A stretch of 64,000 bases of DNA, from contig JAPEVC010000049.1 of assembly GCA_027946555.1 (NCBI GenBank), forward strand, positions 1 to 64,000, in the 5' to 3' direction. The notes beneath the pieces were generated by a model. It was given only the letters and a program-made list of their open reading frames with translations. It was not told the origin of the DNA and ran no database searches. The position numbers were made by a program, and so were the translations under genes. This document shows, piece after piece, positions 21,130 through 31,651 of the stretch. The stretch's first letter is position 1, and the number at the start of each line of letters is the position of its first letter. This stretch comes from Gnomoniopsis sp. IMI 355080. Lineage: Eukaryota; Ascomycota; Sordariomycetes; Diaporthales; Gnomoniaceae.

Positions 21130-23094
21130 ATGGCGAACATCGAGTTTGGCAAATTTCCCGATGCAGAATATGCTGTCCCTAGTGTGGCTGATGATGTTGC
21201 GTCGTCTCTCGCTTCCCACCTCGACAATGGGCTCTCGCCTCGTTTAAGTGAGCACGAAAGCGTGTTGGAGGCTTTGCATGATGCGCATGGGGTCCCGCTT
21301 CTCGCGGAACAGCAGCTCCGCGAACGGGCATTTGAAGTCCTCAAGAACGTCCTTCTTGATGCTTCTCCTCATGATGCAAGGCCTGGTCCCGAGGAAAACA
21401 AGATAGGTCTCGTGATCCTGCCGGTAGGGTCCTATGGCCTCGACGTCTGGACAAGCTCGTCCGATCTCGACTGCCTTTGCTTAGGCACTTTTAGTCTCCC
21501 TACGTTCACGGATCTCGCCACACAAAGAATACAGCAAGCTGCCGTCGAAAGTGGTATCAGAATCATGCGAAAGCAAGATACTTGCACGGGTACAACGCTG
21601 GAGTTGGACTTTGAGCACCACCTCAGGATCGATTTGACGTACGCCCGTACGACATGGCCGTTGCCTAGCTCGGACCCGACAAGACCGTTACAACTCGATA
21701 CACTCATGGCGCTGAAACCTTACCGAGAACTTGACTACGTCCAGCGGTCCGTCCCTGATATTGCGAATTTTCGGCTCGCACATCGCTTTGTCAGAAAGTG
21801 GGCAGAGGTTCGGGGCATCTACAGTGCACAGTCAGGGTATCTGAGTGGCATACAGATCACCGTGCTCCTGACGAGAGTCCACAAGTGTCTGGTGACCAAG
21901 ATTGCGTCGCCTACAGTTCCTGAGATATTGTTCACATTTTTCAAGGAATATGCGAACTTCGATTGGGAAGAAGGCGTAGTATTCGACGAGTACTTTCACA
22001 AAACCTTGCCCTATCCGAGGACCTCTCGCGAGCCTCTTGCCATTCTAAGCTACTTCCCACCAAGGCTAAATACAAGTTCAACTGCGACGACTTCATCCGT
22101 CAGGACAATCACGGCTGAGTTCCAGCGAGCAGGAAGGATTCTTGACCAGATGGACGGGACGTGGGCCGGTTTGCTGAAGGTCTCGAATTTGGGTGTTACG
22201 AGGTCGGGGTCCTTGGCCTCAGATGAGTTCTTGGAGTCTCACCAATTATACGTCAAGATCGACGTACGATATTGGGGTGGTTCTATCACCAAAGGAAGAG
22301 GCTTCATTGGCTGGGTCGAGTCCCGTTTGCCCTCATTGCTTGCAGATCTCAGTCAGCGTCTCCCTGATATGCATGTCAGGACATGGCCTATCCGCTATCA
22401 AGAGGATTACCAACACGATGCAGAGCCGTCTGAATCGGCCGCAGACGAGGGAGAGTATTGGGGCGCTTTTGTCATCGGCCTGGGGAAAGCAGAGGACAAA
22501 ATGGTACTGAACGCGTCTGGGCGCGAAATACTGGACTCAATATGTTGGAGGTTCGCGCAGCAGGTTCGCAGGGACGAACGCCATTACGATGCAGCATTCT
22601 TGCAGATTCATCCTTTTCTCAGAGATCCTGCAGAACTTCGGTCTCACAGAATTCAAATTGACCATCGCAACTGGGACGCATACATACAAATTGACGATGA
22701 CTTTGAAGACATAGGCGAAGGGCAGAAGCCGGGGTGGGGGACCAACGTTCACAATGAGTGGATCGCATCTTCCAACAACAGAAGAGAGTCCGCTACCAAT
22801 CAGCCACGCTCTGCAGTCGGACTCAAGCGTCCAGGAGCAGGAAAGTTCCGCACAGCTGCGGATGTGCTGAATCGGCTGCGCTGGGACGCGTCATACGATC
22901 ATAACGATTTCGTCGTGGGGTACGAAGACAGGTTCCTAGGTGCGATGGAGAGGGAATTGGATGCTTGGAAATCTGAGCAAACGCATGAAGAGTTCATACC
23001 ACAACATCGGATTTTGTACTTTAAGAGGCGCAGTGACGGAGTGATTGTTTGGGAGAGGAGAACGAGGGTGGATCTGGTATTCGGGAGTGGTTGA
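21130..23094 (+). CDS. PAP-like nucleotidyltransferase fused to MJ1316 RNA-end domain
   Basis: Single exon, 654 aa. The N-terminal catalytic part has the pol-beta motif LPVGSYGLDVWTSSSDLDCL (97-116) with Asp112 and Asp114 and a third acid, Asp168, in LRIDLTYA. The central poly(A)-polymerase-like segment includes DIANFRLAHRFVRKWAEVRG. The C-terminal ~80 residues (573-654) match the MJ1316/DUF504 domain, proposed to recognise 2',3'-cyclic phosphate RNA ends: TAADVLNRLRWD, VVGYEDRF, PQHRILYFKRR, then the terminal DLVFGSG. The fusion suggests an enzyme that extends or repairs RNA with unusual 3' ends, perhaps after tRNA or mRNA cleavage; that is inference. Start is the ATG at 21130, with an intact pol-beta region after it. 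Alternative: a plain poly(A) polymerase relative with an RNA-binding tail. Confidence 0.85.
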   Translation: MANIEFGKFPDAEYAVPSVADDVASSLASHLDNGLSPRLSEHESVLEALHDAHGVPLLAEQQLRERAFEVLKNVLLDASPHDARPGPEENKIGLVILPVGSYGLDVWTSSSDLDCLCLGTFSLPTFTDLATQRIQQAAVESGIRIMRKQDTCTGTTLELDFEHHLRIDLTYARTTWPLPSSDPTRPLQLDTLMALKPYRELDYVQRSVPDIANFRLAHRFVRKWAEVRGIYSAQSGYLSGIQITVLLTRVHKCLVTKIASPTVPEILFTFFKEYANFDWEEGVVFDEYFHKTLPYPRTSREPLAILSYFPPRLNTSSTATTSSVRTITAEFQRAGRILDQMDGTWAGLLKVSNLGVTRSGSLASDEFLESHQLYVKIDVRYWGGSITKGRGFIGWVESRLPSLLADLSQRLPDMHVRTWPIRYQEDYQHDAEPSESAADEGEYWGAFVIGLGKAEDKMVLNASGREILDSICWRFAQQVRRDERHYDAAFLQIHPFLRDPAELRSHRIQIDHRNWDAYIQIDDDFEDIGEGQKPGWGTNVHNEWIASSNNRRESATNQPRSAVGLKRPGAGKFRTAADVLNRLRWDASYDHNDFVVGYEDRFLGAMERELDAWKSEQTHEEFIPQHRILYFKRRSDGVIVWERRTRVDLVFGSG

Positions 23095-23917
23095 GAACAT
23101 GTCTATTAGAAGAGATGTGCTATCTCGTAGCTTTGGCCCTTTTAGGACAGAAAGTACGGTGCCACAGCATTGACCAATATGCCGTTATTAGTACAGAAAT
23201 TTTTTGGCAATGACTATCCAGATACGTTTTGTACAACTAGGTGCTTGAGTAGCCCATCCTTCTCGTTTGCTTTGGTCTTGCGAAACGGCGACCTAATAAG
23301 TGTGCTTCACAAATTGACGTCGCTTGTCCGGAGGTATTGTAAGAACCGATCCACATCGGACCTTATGTATGACCAGACATGAGTGGATAACCTAGTCGTG
23401 ATCCCGTCTGACAGCGGCTGCTTGTGGCGGTGTGCCTCCTTACCTATTCTGGCATTATATTACGAACGTATCTACACCTATCAGCGCCTACTTACAGCAT
23501 CTTTCATAGAAAAAGCTGGCGGCGAAGCTGCGCCACGCCGACACATCAGTCATACGTCTGAGGCATCCCGTAGGAAATATATGCGACTATTTGAACTGCT
23601 ATCCATATCACGAATCTCAGGTAGCTTCTTGGTGATCTCTTCATTTAACATATCAGGCACCATAGCATACACTTTACGAAGGAATTTTGATCCTATCGCC
23701 AGACCTAGTGATGTAAAGTGCTCCAACTTCTCGTCTCTCATGATCTTTATCATCGGGTGACTTGTTGACAGTCAGTGTCGAGGACTGCGGAACGCCCCAG
23801 CCTATTGCCTCTCACGACAGCGCAGCCTAGATCACGATAGAAGGCCAGAGCTCACCCATAATTCCACTCTCGAAGTTTAGTTGCATCACCAGGCGAATCA
23901 TCAGCTAGGCGAGCATC
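23095..23917. other. intergenic, about 820 bp
   Basis: Holds two opposing frames: 125 codons on plus (23383-23760) and 67 codons on minus (23550-23753). The minus frame reads like amphipathic helix but cannot be joined to flanking exons with good splice sites. No gene is called. Confidence 0.45.
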
Positions 23918-25093
23918 ATGGGTGCCAAACAAGATCCCATCACCCAGCCGTCCGAGAAGGACCAGCTTCTTGCGCAATATAATCAAGAACAACAACATCA
24001 ACTCGACCTGGACCGCGGTCGTCCGCGAAATTCGACCTCCATTTCCTTGGATACCTCCATCTCGCCACTCAGCATGGCTGCAGGTACCAACAACTCCATA
24101 CTTTCAAGTCATGAACATACCAGTAGCACCACTGGACACTTGCCGCAAACACCACCACCATACTCCGGTCCAGCAAGCAACTCCTTACAACTGCTCTCCC
24201 CAACCCAGCAATTCACGCACTTCGCTCGGTCTGGCTCGCCCCAAAAATACCCAGGCCTGCCCCTGTTGAATTATCACCTCTACTCCCCACCGCTCTTCGA
24301 CCTCTCCTCGGATGGCACATCTATCAAATCTACAGCTCCATACCTCTCATCCAGCGCAACAGCACTTATAGCCCTCCTCCGGGCGCAGGCTACAGTCCCA
24401 TCCAAGCCGCAAGTACACATCACTGGCAGACGCGGAGGGCCCCATCATCGGCCGGACTTTGCCCTCAAACTCAACCTCATGCACCTACTCGTCCCGGACG
24501 ACCCGTCCAAACGCATGGACTACATTCGCTGCGTCGCGTCTGGCGAGCCCGCCCTGCGCGGCGGCGTCAAACCCTCGCTCGAGCCGGAGCTCGAGGGGCT
24601 CGAGGCATGGGCGCGCCGGTTTGTGGAAGACGACGCGCAGGTGAAGGAATTTGTGCTGGAGCGGGTGGTGTTGAACCTCGACAAAGAATGGTTGGAGGGC
24701 CAGATCCGGAGCTTGGTGGCGGGCATGGGCTACAAGGGCGTCGTGAGCGTGACGTTCCCCGTGACGCATGCAAAGGTAGTGGTTCAGAACCCGGATAAGT
24801 TGAATAAGTTCTTCACGGGACTGGCAGCGCTTCTTGTGGGGAGGAGGTCATATGAGGTTGTGAAGGCGATATGGCCATTTGCAAGTTGTAAGAGGGATGA
24901 AGGGGTGGGGAGGGTGTGCGTGGTGCAAAGCGAGGAACAGTGGTGGAAAGAGTGGGCGCAACCTATACGCTTTGCGATTGCGAGTCGTCGGAATGGTTGG
25001 GTCACGAGTGAGGATAAGTTGGAGGCTATCATGGAGGGGAAGGGGAAGGGCCTGGTTAGGATCGATTGGGGTGAGGGAGACGGGAGTTGGTGA
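23918..25093 (+). CDS. hypothetical protein, 391 aa
   Basis: Single exon from ATG 23918. The N-terminal ~115 residues are Gln/Ser/Thr-rich and disordered. The folded part begins YPGLPLLNYHLYSPPLFDLS and contains FALKLNLMHLLVPDDPSKRM, then a Glu-rich helix region (LEPELEGLEAWARRF), RVVLNLDKEWLEGQIRSL and a strand-rich VSVTFPVTHAKVVVQNPDKL. It ends GLVRIDWGEGDGSW. No signal peptide, membrane segment or catalytic motif is seen. Coding GC rises sharply in 24500-24780, a local composition change but without frame loss. It resembles uncharacterised fungal proteins I have seen with an LNYHLYSPPLF-type opening, but no role is known to me. Confidence 0.8.
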   Translation: MGAKQDPITQPSEKDQLLAQYNQEQQHQLDLDRGRPRNSTSISLDTSISPLSMAAGTNNSILSSHEHTSSTTGHLPQTPPPYSGPASNSLQLLSPTQQFTHFARSGSPQKYPGLPLLNYHLYSPPLFDLSSDGTSIKSTAPYLSSSATALIALLRAQATVPSKPQVHITGRRGGPHHRPDFALKLNLMHLLVPDDPSKRMDYIRCVASGEPALRGGVKPSLEPELEGLEAWARRFVEDDAQVKEFVLERVVLNLDKEWLEGQIRSLVAGMGYKGVVSVTFPVTHAKVVVQNPDKLNKFFTGLAALLVGRRSYEVVKAIWPFASCKRDEGVGRVCVVQSEEQWWKEWAQPIRFAIASRRNGWVTSEDKLEAIMEGKGKGLVRIDWGEGDGSW

Positions 25094-25352
25094 GGGATGA
25101 GTGTGCAATTGTGTTGATTCTTCAGACTACAATGATGAGATCGGGGGAATGCTCAAAGATTTCTTGGAATAATGAGAAAAGAGCTGTATAAGTGTGTAGT
25201 GCGTTCCTAGATATACCTAGGCATACATATATAGCACAGCATCACGGCTCTCAAGGCTTCCAAGGCTATTCGCCAGATTTCAGTTGAACATTTTGAAGAA
25301 TTCGCTTCTCTGTTCACTACTAATCAATATATATACATACGTCAGCAAAAAT

Positions 25353-27752
25353 TCATCTCATCAAACCCCCTATATCGTTTAATCGTACATCGCTAGAAGG
25401 GCCACCTCGATCTATCCTCCCCCACCCTGCACTCCACTGCGGTACATCAGCTCCAGGACGTCCCAGATCCGTGATCTCCATGAAAGGCCTCGTTGATGAC
25501 GAGCTACCAACCGCTCCATAGTCCTCGCTGGTATTCGCGACATTCCCTCCTCGCTTCCCACCCAGCTGCCTGCGCGACCACCACCATCTCCTCCTCGCCG
25601 CGGGCGCCGGCCTCATTTGCACTCCTCCCGTTGTCCAAGCGCTCGGCTTCCATGCACCCTTTGCCGCGCTCATGCGAGGATACGCAAAGCCTGCAGGCTT
25701 CCCTCCCAGAAACGGGTTGAATCGTCGAGCACGGTATGGAGCAAGGTCATCAATGCTCCCGTTGCGGCCTGCGTTGTAGCTTGTCGGCATCTCGCCTGAC
25801 AGTTCCTCGAGGGTGACGCCTTTCGTCTCGGGTACTAGAAAGCTCACGAAGATCCCGCACAACATGAACAGCGCGAAGAGGCGCATCAGGCCACCCAGCC
25901 ACGGTGAGCAGCCCGTGCCGGTACAGTCGGGAGGTGGATCCCGTGCGAGAATGGGGATGGAAATGATCTGAGCGATGATGGCGCCCATCTTGCCGGCGGC
26001 GGCGGAGATGCCGTGGCTGGTGGCGCGGTAGCGCGTTGGGAAGCATTCGCCAGGGATGATGAAAGTGGTTGTATTGGCTCCCATGTTAAAGAAGTATTGG
26101 GCGACTATGTATAGGGCGAGGAGAGCGCCAGAGGGGAGTTTTTCGTAGGTAAAGCCAATGATACTGAATATAATAGTGAGAACTAGGAAGCCAAAAATCT
26201 GCAAGGGTTTACGGCCGACAGTGTCAATGGTGAAAATAGCTGTCCAATAACCTGGTAAGGCACCTGCCACGGCAAGTATGATCACAGCTACTGCGTTATT
26301 ATATAGCTGATTGTATAAGGATGAGCCAGAGCCGTAGCCTATGGCAGCGATGACAAGAGAGCTGTTGAGAGAGAGGCCGTAGAAAGCGAAGTCTAGGAAG
26401 AACCAGGACAGCGTTGTGCCTATGAGAGCTTTCATATTTCTCCACTGGCCAAAATAGGCGGCTAGGTCTCGCCATGATGCGGCGGGTATGCTGAGTGAAG
26501 GACCAGCTAATTTTACAAGCCGAGCTTGTTGTACAATGTCAACTTCGCTTTTCGATTTGTTTGACATGAAAGCCCTGATATTGGCATCTGCCATTTCGAC
26601 GTCGTGGCTTACATCGAAAGTGTATCGAGGACTGCGACTTTGTCAGTCACCAGACAGTCTGCAGGAGTTCAAAAGAGGATCGTACTAACGTCTCTGGTAT
26701 TGTGATTCGGTAATACAGGGCGAAGCATGCGGGGCAGGCTCCCACGCCGACGACGATGCGCCAGCAGCGGTCTGCTGCAATCTGACAAGCGTAATCGCAC
26801 TCTGAGGCCTTGTAAATTTCGCTGAATGAGGTCTTGAAGATAACTATGACTGCGAGGCCAACGACTGCTGCAACCAGTTGACCGAGCCCTTGCATGGAGA
26901 AGACTGCTGCCATCATCGCACCGCGCCATCTCGTTGGAGCAAATCTGCATTTCTCGTCAACATCATGTATCGTAGAAAACTAGCTTAGGAAATTGCATTA
27001 TGAATAGAATCGACAAAAGGCCAAAATGGAAAGAGACTCGTGACATGAACTCACTCGCTCGTTATCACTGAAGACAGAGGATAGTCTCCACCAATACCGA
27101 TGCCCTGCAACATGTCAGACGAATTCGCCCGATTCTCGGGATTTATGATGTGTAAACTCACCATCATCACCCTCCATAGTATCAACAAGGCCGTTGAATC
27201 CATCGACTGGCTTGGGCTGACCAAGGAAAACATGAGAGTTGATACCATGATAATGATCAACTCGATCCCGTACATTCGGCGCCGTCCGATCGCGTCCGCA
27301 AGCCAGCCAAATAGCACCATTCCCAGGACAATACCTGCGCTCGTCGAGGCCTTCAATGCCTGGTTGACTGGCATCGGGAGCGTGCCATAATTCCCACCAA
27401 AGCCATAACGAGCTTCTTCCGGAGAACCCGACCAAAGTGCCAGCCCTAGCCACGTGGTGACCAAGTTGATGGCAAAGATATCATAGCTGTCGAGGAAGAA
27501 GCCAACACCTGCAACAAGAATGGCTCGAATATGATACAATCCAAATGGCACCTTGTCAATCTCAGATAAAGCTAAGCGTCGTCGAAGATTCGGATTTGCT
27601 ATGTGAGAATAATCGTTCGCTGATTTTCTCCTCTTAGTCTGAGTTGCTCAATCTTTCAGCAGCGGGACACAGTTTGACAGAGGCCTACCGTAATTGTAAA
27701 AGGCAGCATTACCACCATACGTTCTGCGAGGAGCACCTTCTGGAGGATCCAT
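25353..27752 (-). CDS. PHO84: Pho84-type inorganic phosphate:H+ symporter (MFS)
   Basis: High-affinity phosphate permease of the plasma membrane, major facilitator superfamily. Exons in transcript order: 27752-27689, 27598-27162, 27104-27055, 26944-26690, 26631-25353; 694 aa. Each junction restores a family string: GGNAAFYNY/ANPNLRRRLALSEIDK, WRVMM/GIGIGGDYPLSS, ITSE/FAPTRWRGAMM, IPET/PRYTFDVSHDVE. Twelve membrane helices are expected; FLDSYDIFAINLV, GWLADAIGRRR and GGDYPLSS are recognisable PHS-family signatures. Two tiny exons (64 and 50 nt) are well supported by frame closure. The C-terminus is unusual: after the last helix and PETKGVTLEELSGE there are about 130 extra residues, including RRRWWWSRR and a Ser/Gly-rich end. 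Substrate specificity and phosphate-starvation control are inferred from the family. Confidence 0.92.
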
Positions 27753-29385
27753 GCTGCTTTGCCGATTTCGCGGTCTTGAAGTTTTGAAGGTGGCAGCTCA
27801 GCACGCCGAGTGGTATTACACCTTAGTAATCCGCCATCTATGAATATCCGCACGATTTCGAACGTCAAAGGGTGATCGATTTGAGGCTGAGACGGGCGCG
27901 CACGGCTCCACCGGAGGCTGTTTCTAGAAGAGCAAAGAAGCAGAAACAGGTCGTAGCTGCTGCCGTTGGTGGAAAAGTATTGCTGGCATATATCGGCCCG
28001 CTGCAAGTACCCTGGTAGACCCTCCACGCCTGCAATGCGACACACAGGAGGAGTCTAGTGGACGACGGCTTTTCAGCGACCCTTGATCGTGCCAATAACA
28101 TACTATAGTATCCCATGGTGATCGTCATATAGATTGAGTTTGATAGATATCCGAGGAAGACGATTGCGCAACGTTTGTATTGAAGATCGGTTATTACGTT
28201 GCTTCTCGTGCTGCTACTGTCACTCTAGTGGTTCGAGCAACCCTGCCAATCTCCTCAGCCTCGAGAGTAAATCAGCGAACCCAGACGCTGCAGGTCTACC
28301 ATTCTCTTTATTAGACCGGCCGACCGGACACGTAAAATGGCGACTGGGGCAAGGTTCCATCACCAACGACAGCTACGTTGCTGCAGGCCCTTGGCCAGTC
28401 GCACGGCACACGGCGCTGCTTCAGGTCAGCTTCGTCATTGGGCTGATCGAAATGAGGACCTCGAGGGCTGGGTCAGCGGTTGTCTTTGATTCCCCAGCGA
28501 TTGGTCTGCTAGTAAGCAACCAGATCCCCGATACGGCTCGGTGGCACAGCTGTAGGTCAGTCAAGCGTCGCCCGTCTGGCGTGGGATCGCGTAGGCTGTA
28601 GAACAGGAGACGGCATTCAATCCGTCATCTCAATGTCACGCATCCCGGTGCGACAATGTCTCAATTCGCAGTGGGGATGACCACCAGCGGAAAATGGGCT
28701 CTCTGCTGCGACAAGTTACTCAGAAGTTGCTGTGGTGGTATCTGCGATGAACCTTAAAATATCACCCTTTCGAATTGCGATGTCTGCTGCATGACCTGCT
28801 TTTAGCGTGGCTCTAGTACCTTCTTGCTACGCTCCGAGGGACTTCTCACCAAGCCCCTGACATACCAAACCTTGTACATACATGCAGGAGGGCCAGAGGT
28901 GGAACTTCTAACAGAAGTACAATGACTGAATTCCGCATAACGTCAGCGCAGAGTAGCCGGATGACTGTCAAGTGTGCCCTGTGCTGGGCTGTGGACCTTG
29001 GTGGCTGTTTACCTACCTATCACAAGCAGACATGGCACAGAGCGTGTTTGTGCGACGGGCGTCCAAGTTTTCCTTGTATTTCTCACTGGTCAGCGTGTTG
29101 ACGCCCGTCAGACCGTAGATGATGCAGTTGAAAGTTAGTTGGGTAATACTTGATTTCCACCATACCACCCAGTCCTCTTTCTATACGTATCTAAGGCAGA
29201 AACTAAATTGCACCACACCACAAAACAGCGGGTTGAACGCCGAATGCACCATACGCTAGACATACCTGTTTTTTTCTAACCGCCTTTGCGAACTGAATCA
29301 CGAGTTGAACATGTTCCATTATGCATTTCTGCGAGGTGTCGAGTCGTCCTCGACTTTCAAACTCACGGATGGGAGTACCAACCCA
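27753..29385. other. intergenic, permease promoter and MET2 3' region
   Basis: About 1.6 kb. I saw no CACGTG Pho4-type box in the first ~1 kb upstream of the permease start. A 155-codon plus frame (28134-28601) has no recognisable content. No gene is called. Confidence 0.5.
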
Positions 29386-30980
29386 TTACCATGCCGTGAT
29401 ATCTTCCACTTCAGCCTCACCAAATGTGCTACTCTTTGTCAGTTGACCAATAGAGCTTTCAACGGCGGCAGGCTCGCCTCCTCTTGCCAAGATGTCTGGA
29501 ACGACCTCATGCAAGAAATCCAGAATGTATTTGTTCACTTGCTCGAATTGGAGAAGGAACGCATCATGCCCTTCTGGACTTTCGATCTTCTCGAGTCTGG
29601 CGTTCTTGATGTGATCAGCCAATTCTTGTTGCTCAGCAAATGTAAATAGTCCATCGCTTTCGATGCCGAGAACGAGTGTTGGCTGCTCAATCATAGCCAA
29701 TGCTTCGGCAACACTACTTGCACGGTCACGGGAGACATCATGAGTGTCCAATTTCCTCGTGATTGCGATGTAGCAGTTGCTGTCGAAGCGCTTGACAAAT
29801 TTCTCGCCCTGGTACCTCAAATACGACTGGGCTGAGAAGTAGGTTGAGCTTGGTGCTTTGTCTCCGTCTGTGAGACTTTCCGATTTCGGTCCACGGAATT
29901 CAGGATCCGCTGCCTGATCCGCCGCTGAGCGAGCATCACTCTCCCGAGTACTTTGGCTGGTCCTTCGAGAGTTGACAGGGCGATTGATCTTGTGGCCATC
30001 ATTGTGAATATGGAAGTGAGCCTCAGACGCGGATCCAGGCCGAGGCCTCTCTTGGATAGTTTGGCGCCTGGAAGGGTCGGGGATGTTGCGACCAAACCGA
30101 GACTCAAAAGAATTCCGACTGCGGTAGGTCAAGAGAGCCGACATCCTCGCCGCTCCGAGACCAGCGGTAGGCTGGTCGGAGAAAGGGTAGTACCCATCGT
30201 CGTACTTTGGATCGGCATAGATGCTCTGCCTCTGTGCCTCGCCCCAGCTTATACACCAAGCACTGTGGCGGCTGGACGTTGCAATGGGTACGATGGACCG
30301 AACGTAATCCTTGCCAAAATAGGCCCACTCGAGTACCAACATGCCACCCATAGAGCCACCGATGACTGCGGCGACCTGTTTCACTCCCAGATCATCCAGG
30401 ATCAAACGGTGAAGGCTTGAAAACGTCAATTGTCTGACTAGAATGGTGGGGTTCATGGCTATCTTACCGGACGTCATCACGTATCGTCGTCAAGGGGAAC
30501 TCCGGGCCATATCTTTCGCAATTAGAGTCTCCATCCTTGGCCGTCACGGGACTGGCAGTGCCGTAGGGACTGCCCAAGCTGTTCATGCAGACCACGAAGA
30601 AGCGAGATACGTCGAAGGCCCTCCCATTGCCGCCTAGCAATGGACCCCACCAGTCACTCACATCGGCACTGCCTGTCAGAGCATGGCAGATAACCATCGC
30701 GTTGTCTGCTTCCGGAGATAGCTTCCCCTTGGTGGTGTATGCTACCGGCACATTATGGAGAACATGGCCAGACTCAAGAGTGAAGGTTGGGATGATTGCT
30801 ATTTCCTGGTCCGGTATCAGACTGGCGAATGGGTTCTCAGGTTGCGATTGAGTCCTGGCTGTTGTATTCAGTCCCCGGTCTTGTGTGCTGACTATGTGAT
30901 CTTTGAGGAAAAAGATGCCGGGGGAATGAGGACTCACCATACTTGTGGCCTTCATGGCCGTTGGTGGTGCCAGTCATCAT
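29386..30980 (-). CDS. MET2: homoserine O-acetyltransferase
   Basis: Acetyl-CoA + L-homoserine to O-acetylhomoserine, the entry into fungal methionine and cysteine synthesis. Exons in transcript order: 30980-30938, 30891-30468, 30415-29386; 498 aa. Alpha/beta-hydrolase fold: FTLESG and PVAYTTKGKL near the N-terminus, nucleophile Ser177 in GGSMGGM, acid Asp410 in GIESDGLF and His439 in GHDAFLL, so the triad is complete. A Ser/Arg-rich insertion of about 90 residues lies in the lid (about 255-345), as I recall for filamentous fungi. Intron 1 is only 46 nt. Intron 2 (30467-30416) has a TTGAC branch and an AAG acceptor that is required to give DDVRLHRLILDDLG. The first of two adjacent ATGs (30980, 30977) is used. 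Confidence 0.93.
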
Positions 30981-31651
30981 GACGAACGTATTTTATGCTG
31001 CTGGTATTTCAATTTACAACAAAAAGCACATTGGAAAGACTCTTTGACTTCTCGTGACGCAAGAGTAATAGATTGCACATTCATATCTATGACTATGAAC
31101 AGCTTTTGAGAATTACCACCAGCCAGGACCGGGCGCGATTTCGGCAGTCCGGCCTTGTCGATGCTTAGTAATAACAGCCTCAAGGCCCCACCCAGGGAGC
31201 TGCAGTAAGAGCAGGGGCCAGGCCAGCTCCTGCCTGTGCAAGTTGCTGTCTGTGAACGTGAATGCTTTCCAACGTCAGTTTCGGCAAGGTCGCGGCTCAC
31301 GATCATCCTCCAACCCTCAGCCTGCCTGTCACTGCTCTTCTCCCTCCTTTCTGGCGCTGCACAATTGCACTGACAAGGCGCGTCTTCTTATCGACTGATC
31401 TGTTCTGTTTAATATCCTTCTTTTCTGTTGCGGGCTGTCGAGTTTAAGCCGCCGTCGTCACCTAGGCTAAATACCACGCGGCGCGCAAGAGACGTCACCT
31501 GCATTCGCCAACCTTCGCACCAGAACAAAGGAAGAACTGGCGCAATCGAGCTTACTTCACTCCAAAGCCGACTAATCAACACAGAGGCAACCTTCGCTGC
31601 CAAGATCCCGCCCATGTCCATGACGCGGCAGTCACTGAAATCTACCTGATT
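30981..31651. other. divergent promoter region, MET2 and THO2
   Basis: About 670 bp between divergent start codons. CT-rich tracts near 31290-31420 suggest the THO2 leader. No TCACGTG sulfur-control box was noticed. Nothing else is seen. Confidence 0.55.

Noticed and set aside
23550..23753. 67-codon minus-strand frame with amphipathic-looking helices
   Set aside because: I tried joining it to an upstream ATG exon and a downstream exon; frames hit stops or needed a ~31-nt intron.
28134..28601. 155-codon plus-strand frame upstream of the permease
   Set aside because: Low-quality composition, no motif, lies in promoter sequence.
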